Below, one piece after another: positions 1-8,368 of a stretch of DNA of 64,000 nucleotides (the stretch's first letter is position 1; every line of letters begins with the position of its first letter). The notes below the pieces were generated by a model, which worked only from the letters and a program-made list of their open reading frames with translations, was not told the origin of the DNA and searched no databases. A program made the position numbers and the translations under genes. The DNA comes from Acidimicrobiales bacterium (GTDB lineage Bacteria; Actinomycetota; Acidimicrobiia; Acidimicrobiales; Palsa-688), in NCBI GenBank assembly GCA_035533095.1, contig DATLUM010000050.1:1-64000 (forward strand), in the 5' to 3' direction.

Positions 1-1
1 G

Positions 2-760
2 GTCACCGCCTACCAGTTCTCCTTCCAGTTCTTCCAGCTCCCGTACGCCCTCGTCGCGGTGTCGGTCGCCTCGGCAATCATGCCCGACCTCTCCGAACGC
101 TGGACGGCGCGGGACACTCGCGGTTTCGAGCGACAGTTCGTCACTGGGCTCCGCACGACGCTCGCCGTCCTGCTACCAGCGGGTCTCGTCTACATCGCGG
201 TGGCTCAGCCGTTCATACAGCTGGCGGTACACCACGGCAGGGTGAGCGCCCAAGGAGCCCACCTGGTCGGGTCCACGCTCGCCCTCTTCGCCGTCGGGCT
301 GCCGGGGTTCAGCGCTTTCTTCCTCCTGATGCGCGCCTACCAGGCGATGCAGGAGGCACGCGCGATGTTCTGGCTGTACGTGCTGGAGAACGCCCTGACG
401 ATCGCGGCCGCGGCCGCGCTCGACCCTGTCCTCGGGGTGCCGGGTCTCGCGCTCGGCTGGGTGGCCCCCTACACCGTCGTGTCGTTCGTAGCCTGGGCCG
501 ACCTGCGCCGCCGGGTCGGCCGGCTCGGCGGGGCGAACACCACCCGGGCGCTCGTGAGGATTGCCGTCGCCGGGGGGGTCGCCGGCGCGGTTGCCGCTCT
601 GATCGGGCTTCCATTTCCCTCGAGTGCTACCGACCCGGTCCTCGTAGCAAGGCTGGTGCTGCAGGTCGGAGGCTCGGCGGTGGCGTACCTCCTTCTGGCG
701 AGGGTGTTCGGTATAAGAGAGCTGCGCCCCATATTCAGAATGGTGTCGAGGGCCCGCTAG
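2..760 (+). CDS. murJ: MurJ/MviN-type lipid II flippase, C-terminal part
   Basis: The reading frame is open from base 2, so the N-terminus lies outside the window and about 252 residues are seen. They consist of repeated long hydrophobic segments separated by short basic loops, with the arrangement of the last helices of MurJ/MviN proteins, which flip lipid II across the cytoplasmic membrane for peptidoglycan synthesis. A GTG at 59 is an internal codon and not the start, since the upstream codons continue the same membrane pattern. The stop overlaps the stop of the convergent rnhA gene in a CTAG. Family assignment rests on overall pattern, because the catalytic first half is missing. Confidence 0.8.
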   Translation, partial: VTAYQFSFQFFQLPYALVAVSVASAIMPDLSERWTARDTRGFERQFVTGLRTTLAVLLPAGLVYIAVAQPFIQLAVHHGRVSAQGAHLVGSTLALFAVGLPGFSAFFLLMRAYQAMQEARAMFWLYVLENALTIAAAAALDPVLGVPGLALGWVAPYTVVSFVAWADLRRRVGRLGGANTTRALVRIAVAGGVAGAVAALIGLPFPSSATDPVLVARLVLQVGGSAVAYLLLARVFGIRELRPIFRMVSRAR

Positions 761-1266
761 GGCACGCCCTCCCCTGCGCGCCCCACCTGGCGGGCGGCGG
801 CCTCGACGGCCAGGCGGTCGACGAGGTCGTTGTACGGGTCGCCTCCGTGGCCCTTCACCCAACGAAAAGAGATGCGCCTCGGATCACAGCGGTAAGCGTC
901 GATGAGCGGTTCCCACAGGTCGCGGTTCGCGACGGGCTTCTTCTGGCTGTTGGTCCAACCGCGGGACAACCAGCGCTGCCACCAGCCGTCCCGGAAGCAG
1001 TTGACGACGTAGGTCGAGTCGCTGACGACCTCCAACCGCCCGTCGAGGGTCGTGACGGCGTCGAGAACCGCATTTATCTCCATGCGCTGGTTGGTCGTCA
1101 GCGGAGCCGCGCCGCTGCGGAAAGAGCCGTTGGGAATGGCCCAAGCCCAGCCCCCGGGTCCGGGGTTGCCGGAACAGGCTCCATCGGTGTACACGAGAGT
1201 CACCTGGGTAGCGTTGATTCCTACCCCGGAGGGCCGCGCTGCGGGGTCGTCGGGCTTCTCCTGCAT
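757..1266 (-). CDS. rnhA: Ribonuclease HI
   Basis: Cleaves the RNA strand of RNA-DNA hybrids in the cytoplasm. With the ATG at 1266 the protein has 169 residues. The four catalytic acids can be seen: Asp28 in YTDGACSGNPGPGG, Glu63 in QRMEINAV, Asp83 in SDSTYVV and Asp150 in NDLVDRLA, with the flexible-loop His140 in KGHGG. Length and motif spacing match E. coli-type RNase HI. A longer frame starting at 1314 would add 16 Arg/Gly/Ala-rich residues without family likeness and would run into the aceE start, so the later start is preferred. The stop overlaps the convergent murJ stop. Confidence 0.93.
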   Translation of the reverse strand: MQEKPDDPAARPSGVGINATQVTLVYTDGACSGNPGPGGWAWAIPNGSFRSGAAPLTTNQRMEINAVLDAVTTLDGRLEVVSDSTYVVNCFRDGWWQRWLSRGWTNSQKKPVANRDLWEPLIDAYRCDPRRISFRWVKGHGGDPYNDLVDRLAVEAAARQVGRAGEGVP

Positions 1267-1292
1267 CCGCACAGCATGCCCGGCGCGAAGAC

Positions 1293-4037
1293 GTGCGCCG
1301 CTTCCAGCCCTCACGGCGCGAGCATGTAGAGGTGATTTTCGACGGATTCTCTCATCAGATCCCCGACGTTGACCCCGAAGAGACGGCGGAGTGGGTCGAC
1401 TCGTTTGACGCGGTGCTCGACGCGCGGGGGAAGACGCGGGCGCGGTTCCTTCTCATGAAGCTCCTCGAGCGGGCCCGAGAGAACCAGGTCGGGTTCCCCG
1501 CCACCGTGTCGACCCCTTACGTCAACACCATTCCATCGGGCCTGGAGCCGTGGTTCCCCGGCGACGAGCACATCGAGCGGCGCATCAGAGCGTACATACG
1601 TTGGAACGCGGCGATCATGGTGGTCAGGGCGAACCACGCGGCTGAAGGCATCGGCGGTCACCTCGCAACGTACGCTTCGTCGGCCAGCCTCTACGAGGTC
1701 GGTTTCAACCATTTCTTCAGGGGCAAGGACAACGGGCAGGCGGGCGACCAGGTGTACTTCCAGGGGCATGCCGCTCCGGGCATCTACGCCCGGGCCTTCC
1801 TCGAAGGTCGCCTGAGCGAGGAACAGCTCGCCTACTTCCGCATGGAGCTGCAGGGGGAGAAGGCCGGCGTCGGTGGGCTCTCCTCGTACCCCCATCCGCG
1901 GTGGATGCCCGACTTCTGGGAGTTCCCGACTGTCTCGATGGGATTGGGACCCCTGTCGGCCGTCTACCAGGCTCACTTCAACCGCTACCTGCAGAACCGG
2001 CGCATCGCCGATACGTCCGGCAGCAGGGTGTGGTGCTTCCTGGGCGATGGCGAATGCGACGAGCCCGAGACGCTCGGAGCTCTCTCCCTCGCCGGCCGCG
2101 AGCAGCTCGACAACCTGATCTTCGTCGTGAACTGCAACCTGCAACGCCTGGACGGGCCCGTCCGGGGGAACGGCAAGATTATTCAGGAGCTCGAAGCGAC
2201 CTTCCGTGGCGCGGGATGGAACGTCATCAAGGTTGTATGGGGATCGAAGTGGGACGACCTGCTCGCCCGAGACGTCGACGGGGTCCTGCTCAACAAGATG
2301 AACACATCGGTCGACGGCGAGTACCAGAAGTACGCCACCGAGAACGGCGCCTACATCCGGGAGCATTTCTTCGGTCCCGACCCGAGGCTGCGCGCCCTGG
2401 TGGAGCACCTATCGGACGACGACCTTCGCAACCTTCCCCGAGGCGGTCACGACTACCGCAAGCTGTACGCCGCGTACAAGGCAGCCACGGAGACGACGGG
2501 CCAGCCGACGGTGATCCTGGCGAAGACGATCAAGGGTTGGACCCTGGGCCCGGAGATAGAGGCCCGCAACTCGACCCACCAGATCAAGAAGATGAACGCA
2601 GCGCAGCTGAAGCTGCTCCGCGACCGCCTCTATCTCGATGAGGAGATACCGGACTCGGCGCTGGAGAAGGGTGAGCCGCCGTTCTTCCGGCCCGCGCCCG
2701 ACTCGCCCGAGTACCAGTACATGGTCGAACGGCGCCGCGCTCTGAACGGTTCGCTTCCGCACCGGCTGGTCCGCTCCAAGCCACTGCCGGCCCCCGCCGA
2801 GAAGGCCCTTGCCGAGTTCGACACAGGCTCCGGCAAGCGCGCGGTCTCGACGACGATGGCCTTCGCCGTCATGTTGCGCAACCTTCTGCGCGACAAGGGC
2901 GTCGGCCAGCGGGTCGTGCCGATAATCCCGGACGAGGCGAGGACGTTCGGCCTGGACGCGCTGTTCAAGGAGATGAAGATCTACGCTCCCATGGGTCAGC
3001 TCTACGAGCCCGTCGACTCGAAGCTGATGCTCTCCTACATGGAGGCGAAGGACGGTCAGATCCTCGAGGAAGGGATCAGCGAGGCGGGGGGGATGGCCGA
3101 CTTCACAGCCGCGGGGACCTCCTACGCGACGTGGGGACAGCCGATGATCCCGTTCTTCATCTTCTATTCGATGTTCGGGTTCCAGCGCGTCGGCGACCTG
3201 ATCTGGGCGTTCGGCGACATGCGCGGGCGCGGGTTCCTACTTGGGGCGACCGCGGGGCGCACCACCCTCCTCGGCGAGGGGCTCCAGCACGACGACGGGC
3301 ACTCGCTCGTGCTCGCCTCCGCGGTGCCCAACCTTCAGGCGTACGACCCTGCTTTCGCCTTCGAGGTGGCGGCGATCATCGACGACGGGATCCGCCGGAT
3401 GTACGGCCCCGATCCCGAGGACATCTTCTACTACCTGACCCTCTACAACGAGAACTATCAGATGCCGCCCAAGCCGGACGGTATCCACGACGGCATCTTG
3501 CGGGGCCTCTACCGCTTCGCGGCAGCGCCCGAAGGTCCGCCGCGGCGGGCGACGATCCTCTTCTCGGGCAGCGCATCCCAGGCGGCGCTGGAGGCGCAGC
3601 GCGTTCTTGCCGAGCAGCACGACGTCGCGGCCGAGCTTTGGTCGGCGACCAGCTACAAGGCCCTGCGCGAAGACGCGTTGTCGGTCGAGCGCTGGAACCG
3701 GCTGCACCCGAGTCTCCAGCCACGCGTTCCGTACGTTACGGAGGCCCTCGGAGGGGCTGAGGGCCCGATCGTGGCGGTGACCGACTTCATGAAGGCCGTG
3801 CCGGATCAGGTCGCCAGATGGGTTCCGGGACACTTCATCCCGCTCGGCACCGACGGCTTCGGGTTGTCGGACACGCGGGAGGCCCTGCGCCGGCACTTCG
3901 AGACCGACGCCGCTCACGTGGTGGTCGCGGTCCTCGACGGCCTGTTGACGACCGGCGAGGCGAAGGCCAAGGAAGTCGAAGACGCCATCGCCCGCTACGG
4001 CATCGACGCCGATGCTCCCGATCCGAGGCTCAGCTAG
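1293..4037 (+). CDS. aceE: Pyruvate dehydrogenase E1 component, homodimeric type
   Basis: Thiamine-diphosphate enzyme that decarboxylates pyruvate and passes the acetyl group to the lipoyl E2 of the pyruvate dehydrogenase complex. At about 914 residues it has the length of the single-chain AceE found in actinobacteria and proteobacteria, not the alpha/beta type. The TPP-binding block begins with LGDGECDEPE near residue 250 and ends at the NCNLQRLDGPVRGNGKI stretch. The transketolase-like central domain (ISEAGGMADFTAAGTSYATW) and C-terminal domain follow. The start may be the GTG at 1293 or the GTG at 1332, which lies next to EVIFDGFSHQIPD. No E2 or E3 gene is adjacent, so the complex must be completed from elsewhere. 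Confidence 0.95.
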   Translation: MRRFQPSRREHVEVIFDGFSHQIPDVDPEETAEWVDSFDAVLDARGKTRARFLLMKLLERARENQVGFPATVSTPYVNTIPSGLEPWFPGDEHIERRIRAYIRWNAAIMVVRANHAAEGIGGHLATYASSASLYEVGFNHFFRGKDNGQAGDQVYFQGHAAPGIYARAFLEGRLSEEQLAYFRMELQGEKAGVGGLSSYPHPRWMPDFWEFPTVSMGLGPLSAVYQAHFNRYLQNRRIADTSGSRVWCFLGDGECDEPETLGALSLAGREQLDNLIFVVNCNLQRLDGPVRGNGKIIQELEATFRGAGWNVIKVVWGSKWDDLLARDVDGVLLNKMNTSVDGEYQKYATENGAYIREHFFGPDPRLRALVEHLSDDDLRNLPRGGHDYRKLYAAYKAATETTGQPTVILAKTIKGWTLGPEIEARNSTHQIKKMNAAQLKLLRDRLYLDEEIPDSALEKGEPPFFRPAPDSPEYQYMVERRRALNGSLPHRLVRSKPLPAPAEKALAEFDTGSGKRAVSTTMAFAVMLRNLLRDKGVGQRVVPIIPDEARTFGLDALFKEMKIYAPMGQLYEPVDSKLMLSYMEAKDGQILEEGISEAGGMADFTAAGTSYATWGQPMIPFFIFYSMFGFQRVGDLIWAFGDMRGRGFLLGATAGRTTLLGEGLQHDDGHSLVLASAVPNLQAYDPAFAFEVAAIIDDGIRRMYGPDPEDIFYYLTLYNENYQMPPKPDGIHDGILRGLYRFAAAPEGPPRRATILFSGSASQAALEAQRVLAEQHDVAAELWSATSYKALREDALSVERWNRLHPSLQPRVPYVTEALGGAEGPIVAVTDFMKAVPDQVARWVPGHFIPLGTDGFGLSDTREALRRHFETDAAHVVVAVLDGLLTTGEAKAKEVEDAIARYGIDADAPDPRLS

Positions 4038-4055
4038 AGAAGTTAGGCTTCGCCC

Positions 4056-4640
4056 ATGGCCACGCTTCACCTGTCGGGGGACGCCGAAGCGGACAAGCTG
4101 CTGAGCGAGGATCCGCTGGCCCTGCTGATCGGGATGGTCCTGGACCAGCAGATCCCGCTCGAACGGGCATTCAGCTCACCGAAGGATCTCAAGGACCGCC
4201 TCGGTGGACGTCTCGATGCCGCCGAGATAGCCGACATGGACCCGGATCGGCTGTCGGCGGTGTTCTCGGAGCGACCGGCCCTTCACCGCTTCCCGGCGGC
4301 GAATGCGAAGCGAGTCCAGGATCTGTGCCGCATCGTGGTCGACGGCTACGAGGGTTCGGCGTCGAATGTCTGGACGACGGCGGCCACGGGAGACGAGCTG
4401 CTGAAGAGGGTCCGCTCGCTGCCGGGGTTCGGCGAGCAGAAGGCTCGCATCTTCGTGGCGTTGCTCGCCAAGCAAATGGGCGTGCGCCCGAAGGGCTGGC
4501 AAGCCGCGGCAGGGAAATTCGGTGAGAAAGGCAGCTTCCTGTCGGTTGCGGACATCACGGACGGCGTCTCGCTCGGCAAGGTGAGGGCGTACAAGCAACA
4601 GATGAAGGCGGCGGCCAGGGCAGCCGCTTCGGCGCCTTAG
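4056..4640 (+). CDS. HhH-GPD superfamily DNA-repair-like protein
   Basis: A 194-residue protein of the uncharacterised actinobacterial HhH-GPD family. The helix-hairpin-helix is visible as LPGFGEQKARIFVALLAKQ (about residues 122-140), followed by a Gly/Asp-containing segment (SVADITDGVS). Members of the superfamily are base-excision DNA glycosylases, but this subfamily is short and lacks the cysteines of the Fe-S cluster loop of endonuclease III. Substrate is unknown. It lies 18 bases behind aceE and 3 bases ahead of thiS, so it is probably co-transcribed with both. Confidence 0.8.
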   Translation: MATLHLSGDAEADKLLSEDPLALLIGMVLDQQIPLERAFSSPKDLKDRLGGRLDAAEIADMDPDRLSAVFSERPALHRFPAANAKRVQDLCRIVVDGYEGSASNVWTTAATGDELLKRVRSLPGFGEQKARIFVALLAKQMGVRPKGWQAAAGKFGEKGSFLSVADITDGVSLGKVRAYKQQMKAAARAAASAP

Positions 4641-4643
4641 CGC

Positions 4644-4844
4644 GTGGAGGTCATCGCCAACGGCGATCCTGTAAGGCTCGCGGACGCGGCCACACTCCCC
4701 GAACTCTTCGAAGCAATGGGAGTCGGGTCGAAGTGGGTGATCGTCGAGCTCAACGGCGAGCCCGTCGAGCGCTCGCAGATGCCGTCGACGGTGCTTCACG
4801 AGGGGGATCGGGTCGAGCTCGTCAGGGCGGTCGCAGGTGGATGA
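4644..4844 (+). CDS. thiS: Sulfur carrier protein ThiS
   Basis: Small ubiquitin-fold protein of 66 residues that carries sulfur as a C-terminal thiocarboxylate for thiazole synthesis in thiamine biosynthesis. The essential Gly-Gly C-terminus is present (AVAGG then stop), and the beta-grasp pattern VIVELNGEPVERSQ is typical. The GTG start is 3 bases after the preceding stop, and the gene overlaps thiE by 8 bases, which indicates translational coupling. ThiG, ThiF and ThiO are not in the window. Confidence 0.92.
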   Translation: MEVIANGDPVRLADAATLPELFEAMGVGSKWVIVELNGEPVERSQMPSTVLHEGDRVELVRAVAGG

Positions 4845-5529
4845 CGCTCGGCAGCGTCCGGCGGTAACTGCCCTGGAAGGGCGGCGCCTCTACCTGTGCA
4901 CCGCCGACCGGCCGGACCTGGAGGACTTCCTGAGGGAGTGCATCCGCGGTGGAGTCGACGTCGTGCAGTTGCGCGACAAGCGCCTCGACGCTCGCGACCT
5001 GATCAGCCGTGCCGAGCGCGCCATGGCAGTGTGCGCGGAGCACGGCGTGCCGTTCGTCCTCAACGACCGTCCCGATCTCGCCCTCGCGGCGGGGGCCGAC
5101 GGAGTTCATGTCGGCCAGGACGACACGCCACCGGCGGTAGCCCGGCAGATTCTCGGGCCCGACGCCATCGTCGGTCTTTCCACCCACGCACTCTCCGAAT
5201 GGGCGGCCGCCGAGAGCGAACCGGTCGACTATCTCTCCGCCGGTCCGGTGACCCCGACACCGACGAAACCGGGCCGTCCCGGCACCGGCGTGGGGTACCT
5301 GAGGGAAGTCGCGTCGACGCCCCAGGGCCGCCTCGACGGGAGACCCTGGTTCGTCACCGGTGGAGTGACCCCCGAGACGATCCCCGCCATGGCCGCCGCC
5401 GGAGCGCGGCGATTCGTCGTGGTCAGGTACCTGACCGAATCCGGCGAACCGCAGAGTGCCGCACGGGCGCTGCGGAAAGTGATCGACGAGCAAGCCGGCT
5501 GGGGCCCGGCGGTCTGCGAACCTCTTTAG
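4837..5529 (+). CDS. thiE: Thiamine-phosphate synthase
   Basis: Joins the pyrimidine (HMP-PP) and thiazole phosphate moieties to give thiamine phosphate. It is a 230-residue TIM-barrel. Family motifs are clear: DVVQLRDKRLDARDL (pyrophosphate-binding region), FVLNDRPDLA, GADGVHVGQDD, SAGPVTPTPTKP, and VTGGVTPETIPAMAAAGA near the end. The GTG start overlaps thiS. The stop codon lies inside the palindrome CCTCTTTAGAGG and overlaps the stop of the convergent hydrolase gene. No TPP riboswitch was recognised upstream. Confidence 0.95.
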   Translation: MDDARQRPAVTALEGRRLYLCTADRPDLEDFLRECIRGGVDVVQLRDKRLDARDLISRAERAMAVCAEHGVPFVLNDRPDLALAAGADGVHVGQDDTPPAVARQILGPDAIVGLSTHALSEWAAAESEPVDYLSAGPVTPTPTKPGRPGTGVGYLREVASTPQGRLDGRPWFVTGGVTPETIPAMAAAGARRFVVVRYLTESGEPQSAARALRKVIDEQAGWGPAVCEPL

Positions 5530-5532
5530 AGG
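5516..5532. repeat. Stop-codon palindromic element, copy 1
   Basis: On the minus strand the sequence TAAAGAGGTTCGCAGA begins with the stop codon of the hydrolase gene (5526-5528) and continues into the end of thiE. On the plus strand it forms CCTCTTTAGAGG, which contains the thiE stop. The same core recurs at five other gene ends in this window. Confidence 0.6.
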
Positions 5533-6317
5533 TGCTGCCGGTCCAGCCACCCGATGAGGATGGCGATGGCGCGCGGGTCATGGCGGAGACGGTGCGCCGC
5601 GCCTGGCAGCACCCGTAGCTCGACCTCGCCTCCTGCGGCGTCCGCAAGCGCCCTCGCGTCGAGCACCTGGATGACCTCGTCGTTGGCACCGTGGACCAGC
5701 AGGATCGGGCGTGGCGGGATCTTGCCGATGAGGCTCAGGGGCCGCACCTCCCGCAGTTCGCGTGCCCACGCGTCGAGGTCGGGTGGGAAGTTCGGGTCGC
5801 GGATGACCCCTACCGCTCGTGCCTGGGCGACGAACCTGCGGGCGTCCGCAGCCCTTTCCCCGAAGTCCGCCGGAGCCGCGAAGGCAGCCACACCGCGCAC
5901 GCGCGGATCCTCGCCCGCGGCACAGATCGCGAGCGCGCCTCCTGCCGCGAACCCGCACAACCACGCGCCGTCCACACCCGGCGCGCTCAGCAGCGCGTCG
6001 GTGGCGGCCTTGAGGTCGGCCAGCCAGCCACCAAGCGAGAAGTTGCCAGTCGACTGCGAGGTGCCGCGGAAGCTGAACGTCAACACAACCCAGCCGGTGT
6101 CCGCGGCGAGCCGGTCCGCCAGTTCCTCGAACCCGCGGCTCGAGACCGTGCTGTCGTTGGACTCCGACGGGAAGCCGTGGCAGAGCACGAGCCCGTGACG
6201 GCCGGCGCCTCCGGCAGCAGAGGGGGCGGGACGCGCCAAGTAAGCGGCCAGCGTGGCGTCGCCTGATTCGATCGAGAAGGCGCCGCTCGGGGAAGTCACC
6301 CGTTCACTCTCGCGCAC
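5526..6317 (-). CDS. Alpha/beta hydrolase-like protein lacking the nucleophile serine
   Basis: A 263-residue alpha/beta-hydrolase fold protein. The oxyanion-side HGFPSES motif (near residue 48), the strand-helix pattern, a late Asp in LVHGANDEV and a late His in GAAHRLRHD are all in place. At the nucleophile elbow, where GxSxGG is expected, it reads CGFAAGG, with Ala124 (codon GCG) in place of serine. It may therefore be a binding protein, use another mechanism, or be an inactive relative. The closest familiar family is the KANL3/Tex30 or osmC-linked hydrolase group. It is convergent with thiE and lies downstream of the structured leader at 6341-6585. Confidence 0.75.
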   Translation of the reverse strand: MRESERVTSPSGAFSIESGDATLAAYLARPAPSAAGGAGRHGLVLCHGFPSESNDSTVSSRGFEELADRLAADTGWVVLTFSFRGTSQSTGNFSLGGWLADLKAATDALLSAPGVDGAWLCGFAAGGALAICAAGEDPRVRGVAAFAAPADFGERAADARRFVAQARAVGVIRDPNFPPDLDAWARELREVRPLSLIGKIPPRPILLVHGANDEVIQVLDARALADAAGGEVELRVLPGAAHRLRHDPRAIAILIGWLDRQHL

Positions 6318-6340
6318 GGTCGACCTCGGCGTAGAGAGAG

Positions 6341-6550
6341 GCGAGGGGCCGCCCTGAGGCGACCCCTCGCTCGATCTTGCTGGATTGCAGGGCGCTTCCT
6401 TACGCGCCGGGCGGGACCGGCTCCCGGCCGGAGAACACCCCGGGTAGCTGGCTCGGATTCACCAGGTGGTCCAGGCGCCGCCTAGCGGCCAGACACCTCC
6501 GAGGTCCCAAATCGTTGACTGCTCAGCTGGACCACCTCCTTTCCTCGGTG
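6341..6550 (-). ncRNA. Candidate structured leader or small RNA
   Basis: This lies in the 323-base gene-free stretch 6318-6640. Read on the minus strand, a very strong ribosome-binding sequence, AAAGGAGGTGGTCC (6529-6542), can pair over 11 bases with CTGGACCACCT (complement of 6464-6474). That stem encloses two small hairpins, ACCT-CGG-AGGT and GCCGC-TAG-GCGGC, giving a three-way junction. A GC-rich hairpin at 6341-6370 (8 bp, one mismatch, 4 bp, loop CTGA) follows, just ahead of the hydrolase start. The GTG inside the ribosome site opens a 17-codon frame ending at TAG. The fold was worked out by eye and no known RNA family was recognised. Confidence 0.35.
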
Positions 6551-6556
6551 ACACGA

Positions 6557-6585
6557 ATGCTACCGGGAGGAGTGGCCCGCGCCAA
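6557..6585 (-). promoter_or_regulatory. Sigma70-like promoter for the structured leader
   Basis: On the minus strand, TTGGCG (6580-6585) and TAGCAT (6557-6562) are separated by exactly 17 bases. Each matches four of six consensus positions. Transcription would start about seven bases after TAGCAT, just ahead of the AAAGGAGGTGGTCC sequence. Confidence 0.4.
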
Positions 6586-6640
6586 GCATTTACCGACCGG
6601 CACCGTGCACGGCAACAGCTGGCCCCGGTACGGTGCGGAC

Positions 6641-7159
6641 GTGCCCATCTACGCAATAGGCGAGCGCGTTCCTTCGATCGACCCAGAGGCCTACGTCCAT
6701 CCTGATGCCACTGTCATCGGCGACGTCCGGATCGGAGCCCACAGCAGCGTGTGGCCCTCAGCAGTGCTGAGGGGCGACTACGGAACCATCCACGTCGGCG
6801 AAGCGACGTCGATCCAAGACGGCGCCATCATCCACGCCACTTCCGATCTCGACACCAGTATCGGGTCGTGGGTGGTCGTGGGGCACCTGGCCCACATAGA
6901 GGGCGCGACGGTGGAGGACCAGTCGTTGATAGGTGTCGGGTCGATCGTGCTCCACAGGGCCGTCGTCGAGCACGGCTCCACGGTCGCGGCAGGCGCCGTG
7001 ATCACCAACGACATGCGGGTCCCGTCCGGCGCCCTCGCGGTGGGCGTACCGGCCTCGATCAAGCCGGACCGGTCGCACACCGGGCTCATCAAGCTGATGG
7101 CGCAGGTGTACGTCGAAAACACCGCTCGCTACAAGAAGGGCCTGCGCCGGCTCGATTGA
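6641..7159 (+). CDS. Gamma carbonic anhydrase family protein
   Basis: A left-handed beta-helix protein of 172 residues, made of hexapeptide repeats from about residue 12 to 130. The gamma-class metal site is visible: Arg and Asp in LRGDYGTIH, one His in IIHATSD, and two in GHLAHIEGA. Relatives include Cam-type carbonic anhydrases and the PaaY thioesterase, so the true substrate could be bicarbonate or a CoA thioester. The GTG at 6641 is chosen because PIYAIGERVPSIDPEAYVHP begins the family pattern. The longer open frame upstream (from 6377) has none of it and overlaps the structured region. Confidence 0.88.
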   Translation: MPIYAIGERVPSIDPEAYVHPDATVIGDVRIGAHSSVWPSAVLRGDYGTIHVGEATSIQDGAIIHATSDLDTSIGSWVVVGHLAHIEGATVEDQSLIGVGSIVLHRAVVEHGSTVAAGAVITNDMRVPSGALAVGVPASIKPDRSHTGLIKLMAQVYVENTARYKKGLRRLD

Positions 7160-7190
7160 CCCGCCTCGCCGCCCTCTGGGGCGGGATGCG

Positions 7191-8306
7191 CTAGATGCCG
7201 ATTCGCTGTGCGAGCAGCTCGCGGTGGTAGGTCGGGTCCCCGAAGAGCAGTTCCGAGCTCTTCGCCCGCTTGAAGTACAGGTGGGCGGGGTGCTCCCAGG
7301 TGAACCCGATACCGCCGTGGATCTGAATGTTCTCGGCGGTGGCGTGGAAGTACGCCTCGGAGCAATACGACTTGGCCAACGACGCCACGACCGGCAGTTC
7401 GTCGTTGTCCTCTGCCGCGGCCCAACCGGCGTAGTAGGCAGCGGACTTCGCCGATTCCACCTCGAGCAACATGTCGGCACACTTGTGCTTGATCGCCTGG
7501 AAGCTGCCGATCGGGCGTCCGAACTGCACGCGCACCTTGGCGTACTCAACGGCCATGTCCAGAACCTTCTGCGCGCCGCCGACCTGCTCGGCTGCCAGCG
7601 CCACCGCTGCCAGATCGAGCATCTTGGAGATGGCCGGCCACCCCTGCCCGTCGGTGCCCACCAGGCGAGCGGGGGTGGAGTCGAAGGTGAGCTTCGCCTG
7701 CTTGCGCGTCTGGTCCATGGTCGACAGCGGCGTGGCGGTGAAGCCGGGCGCTCCCTTGTCGACGGCGAACACCGAAACGCCGGCGGGTGTCCGGGCGGCG
7801 ACAAGCACCAGGTCCGCGGTGTAGCCGTCGAGCACGTACAGCTTCTCGCCGGACAGTGTCCAGGTGTCCCCGGACCCACTCGCCTCGACGGTCACGCCTT
7901 CTTCGTCCCAGCGCCCGGAGGCCTCTGCGAGTGCGACGGTGGCGATCGTCGAGCCGCTTGCGATGCCTGGCAAGTAGTCCTTCTTCGCCGCGTCGTCTCC
8001 CGATACCAGGAGAAGGTTCGCTGCGAGAGCAACGCTGGAGAAGTACGGCGCGCACAGCAGAGCCCGCCCCATTTCCTCCAGGACCACGATCAGCTCGACG
8101 TACGAGTAGCCCGAACCACCGAATTCTTCAGGGATGATCAGCCCTTGCAGGCCCAGCTGGTCGCCCATCTGCGACCAGACCGCGGGGTCGTAACCTTCGG
8201 TGGTGTCCATGAGGCGGCGGACCTCCGCCTCCGGGGACTTGTCTTCCAGGAAGCGGCGGACCGCCTTCCGCAGTTCCTCTTGCTCCTCGCTGAAGGCGAA
8301 ATTCAC
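7191..8306 (-). CDS. Acyl-CoA dehydrogenase family protein
   Basis: FAD-dependent acyl-CoA dehydrogenase fold of 371 residues: N-terminal helical domain (NFAFSEEQEELRKAVRRFLED), beta domain (TVALAEASGRWD) and C-terminal helical domain ending in IQIHGGIGFTWEHPAHLYFKRA. The catalytic glutamate that usually sits in a YEG-type motif is replaced by the SSELLFGDPTYHRE segment. This ending resembles the non-catalytic partner chains of heteromeric acyl-CoA dehydrogenases in steroid or fatty-acid breakdown. No partner is adjacent. It is divergent from the MBL-fold gene with 62 bases between starts. The exact substrate cannot be told. Confidence 0.88.
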   Translation of the reverse strand: MNFAFSEEQEELRKAVRRFLEDKSPEAEVRRLMDTTEGYDPAVWSQMGDQLGLQGLIIPEEFGGSGYSYVELIVVLEEMGRALLCAPYFSSVALAANLLLVSGDDAAKKDYLPGIASGSTIATVALAEASGRWDEEGVTVEASGSGDTWTLSGEKLYVLDGYTADLVLVAARTPAGVSVFAVDKGAPGFTATPLSTMDQTRKQAKLTFDSTPARLVGTDGQGWPAISKMLDLAAVALAAEQVGGAQKVLDMAVEYAKVRVQFGRPIGSFQAIKHKCADMLLEVESAKSAAYYAGWAAAEDNDELPVVASLAKSYCSEAYFHATAENIQIHGGIGFTWEHPAHLYFKRAKSSELLFGDPTYHRELLAQRIGI

Positions 8307-8368
8307 GCTTGGTCCCCCTCGGGCACTCGGTCGTCTGCAGGTAGTTTCTAGCCCATAGGCTGGTAAGG

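Noticed and set aside
1311-2408. Long open frame antisense to aceE (365 codons)
   Set aside because: It lies fully opposite a clear AceE, has no family motif, and is the usual shadow frame of high-GC coding DNA.
4560-4644. TPP riboswitch ahead of thiS-thiE
   Set aside because: The upstream 3 bases are all that is non-coding, and no CTGAGA or THI-box sequence was found.
6529-6545. GGACCACCTCCTTTCCT as a fragment of the 16S rRNA 3' end
   Set aside because: Only about 16 bases match and the flanks do not. It is better read as a strong ribosome-binding sequence on the minus strand.
6377-6640. N-terminal extension of the gamma carbonic anhydrase
   Set aside because: The added 88 residues have no fold-like pattern, and the DNA carries promoter and hairpin signals on the other strand. 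The GTG at 6641 starts the family pattern.
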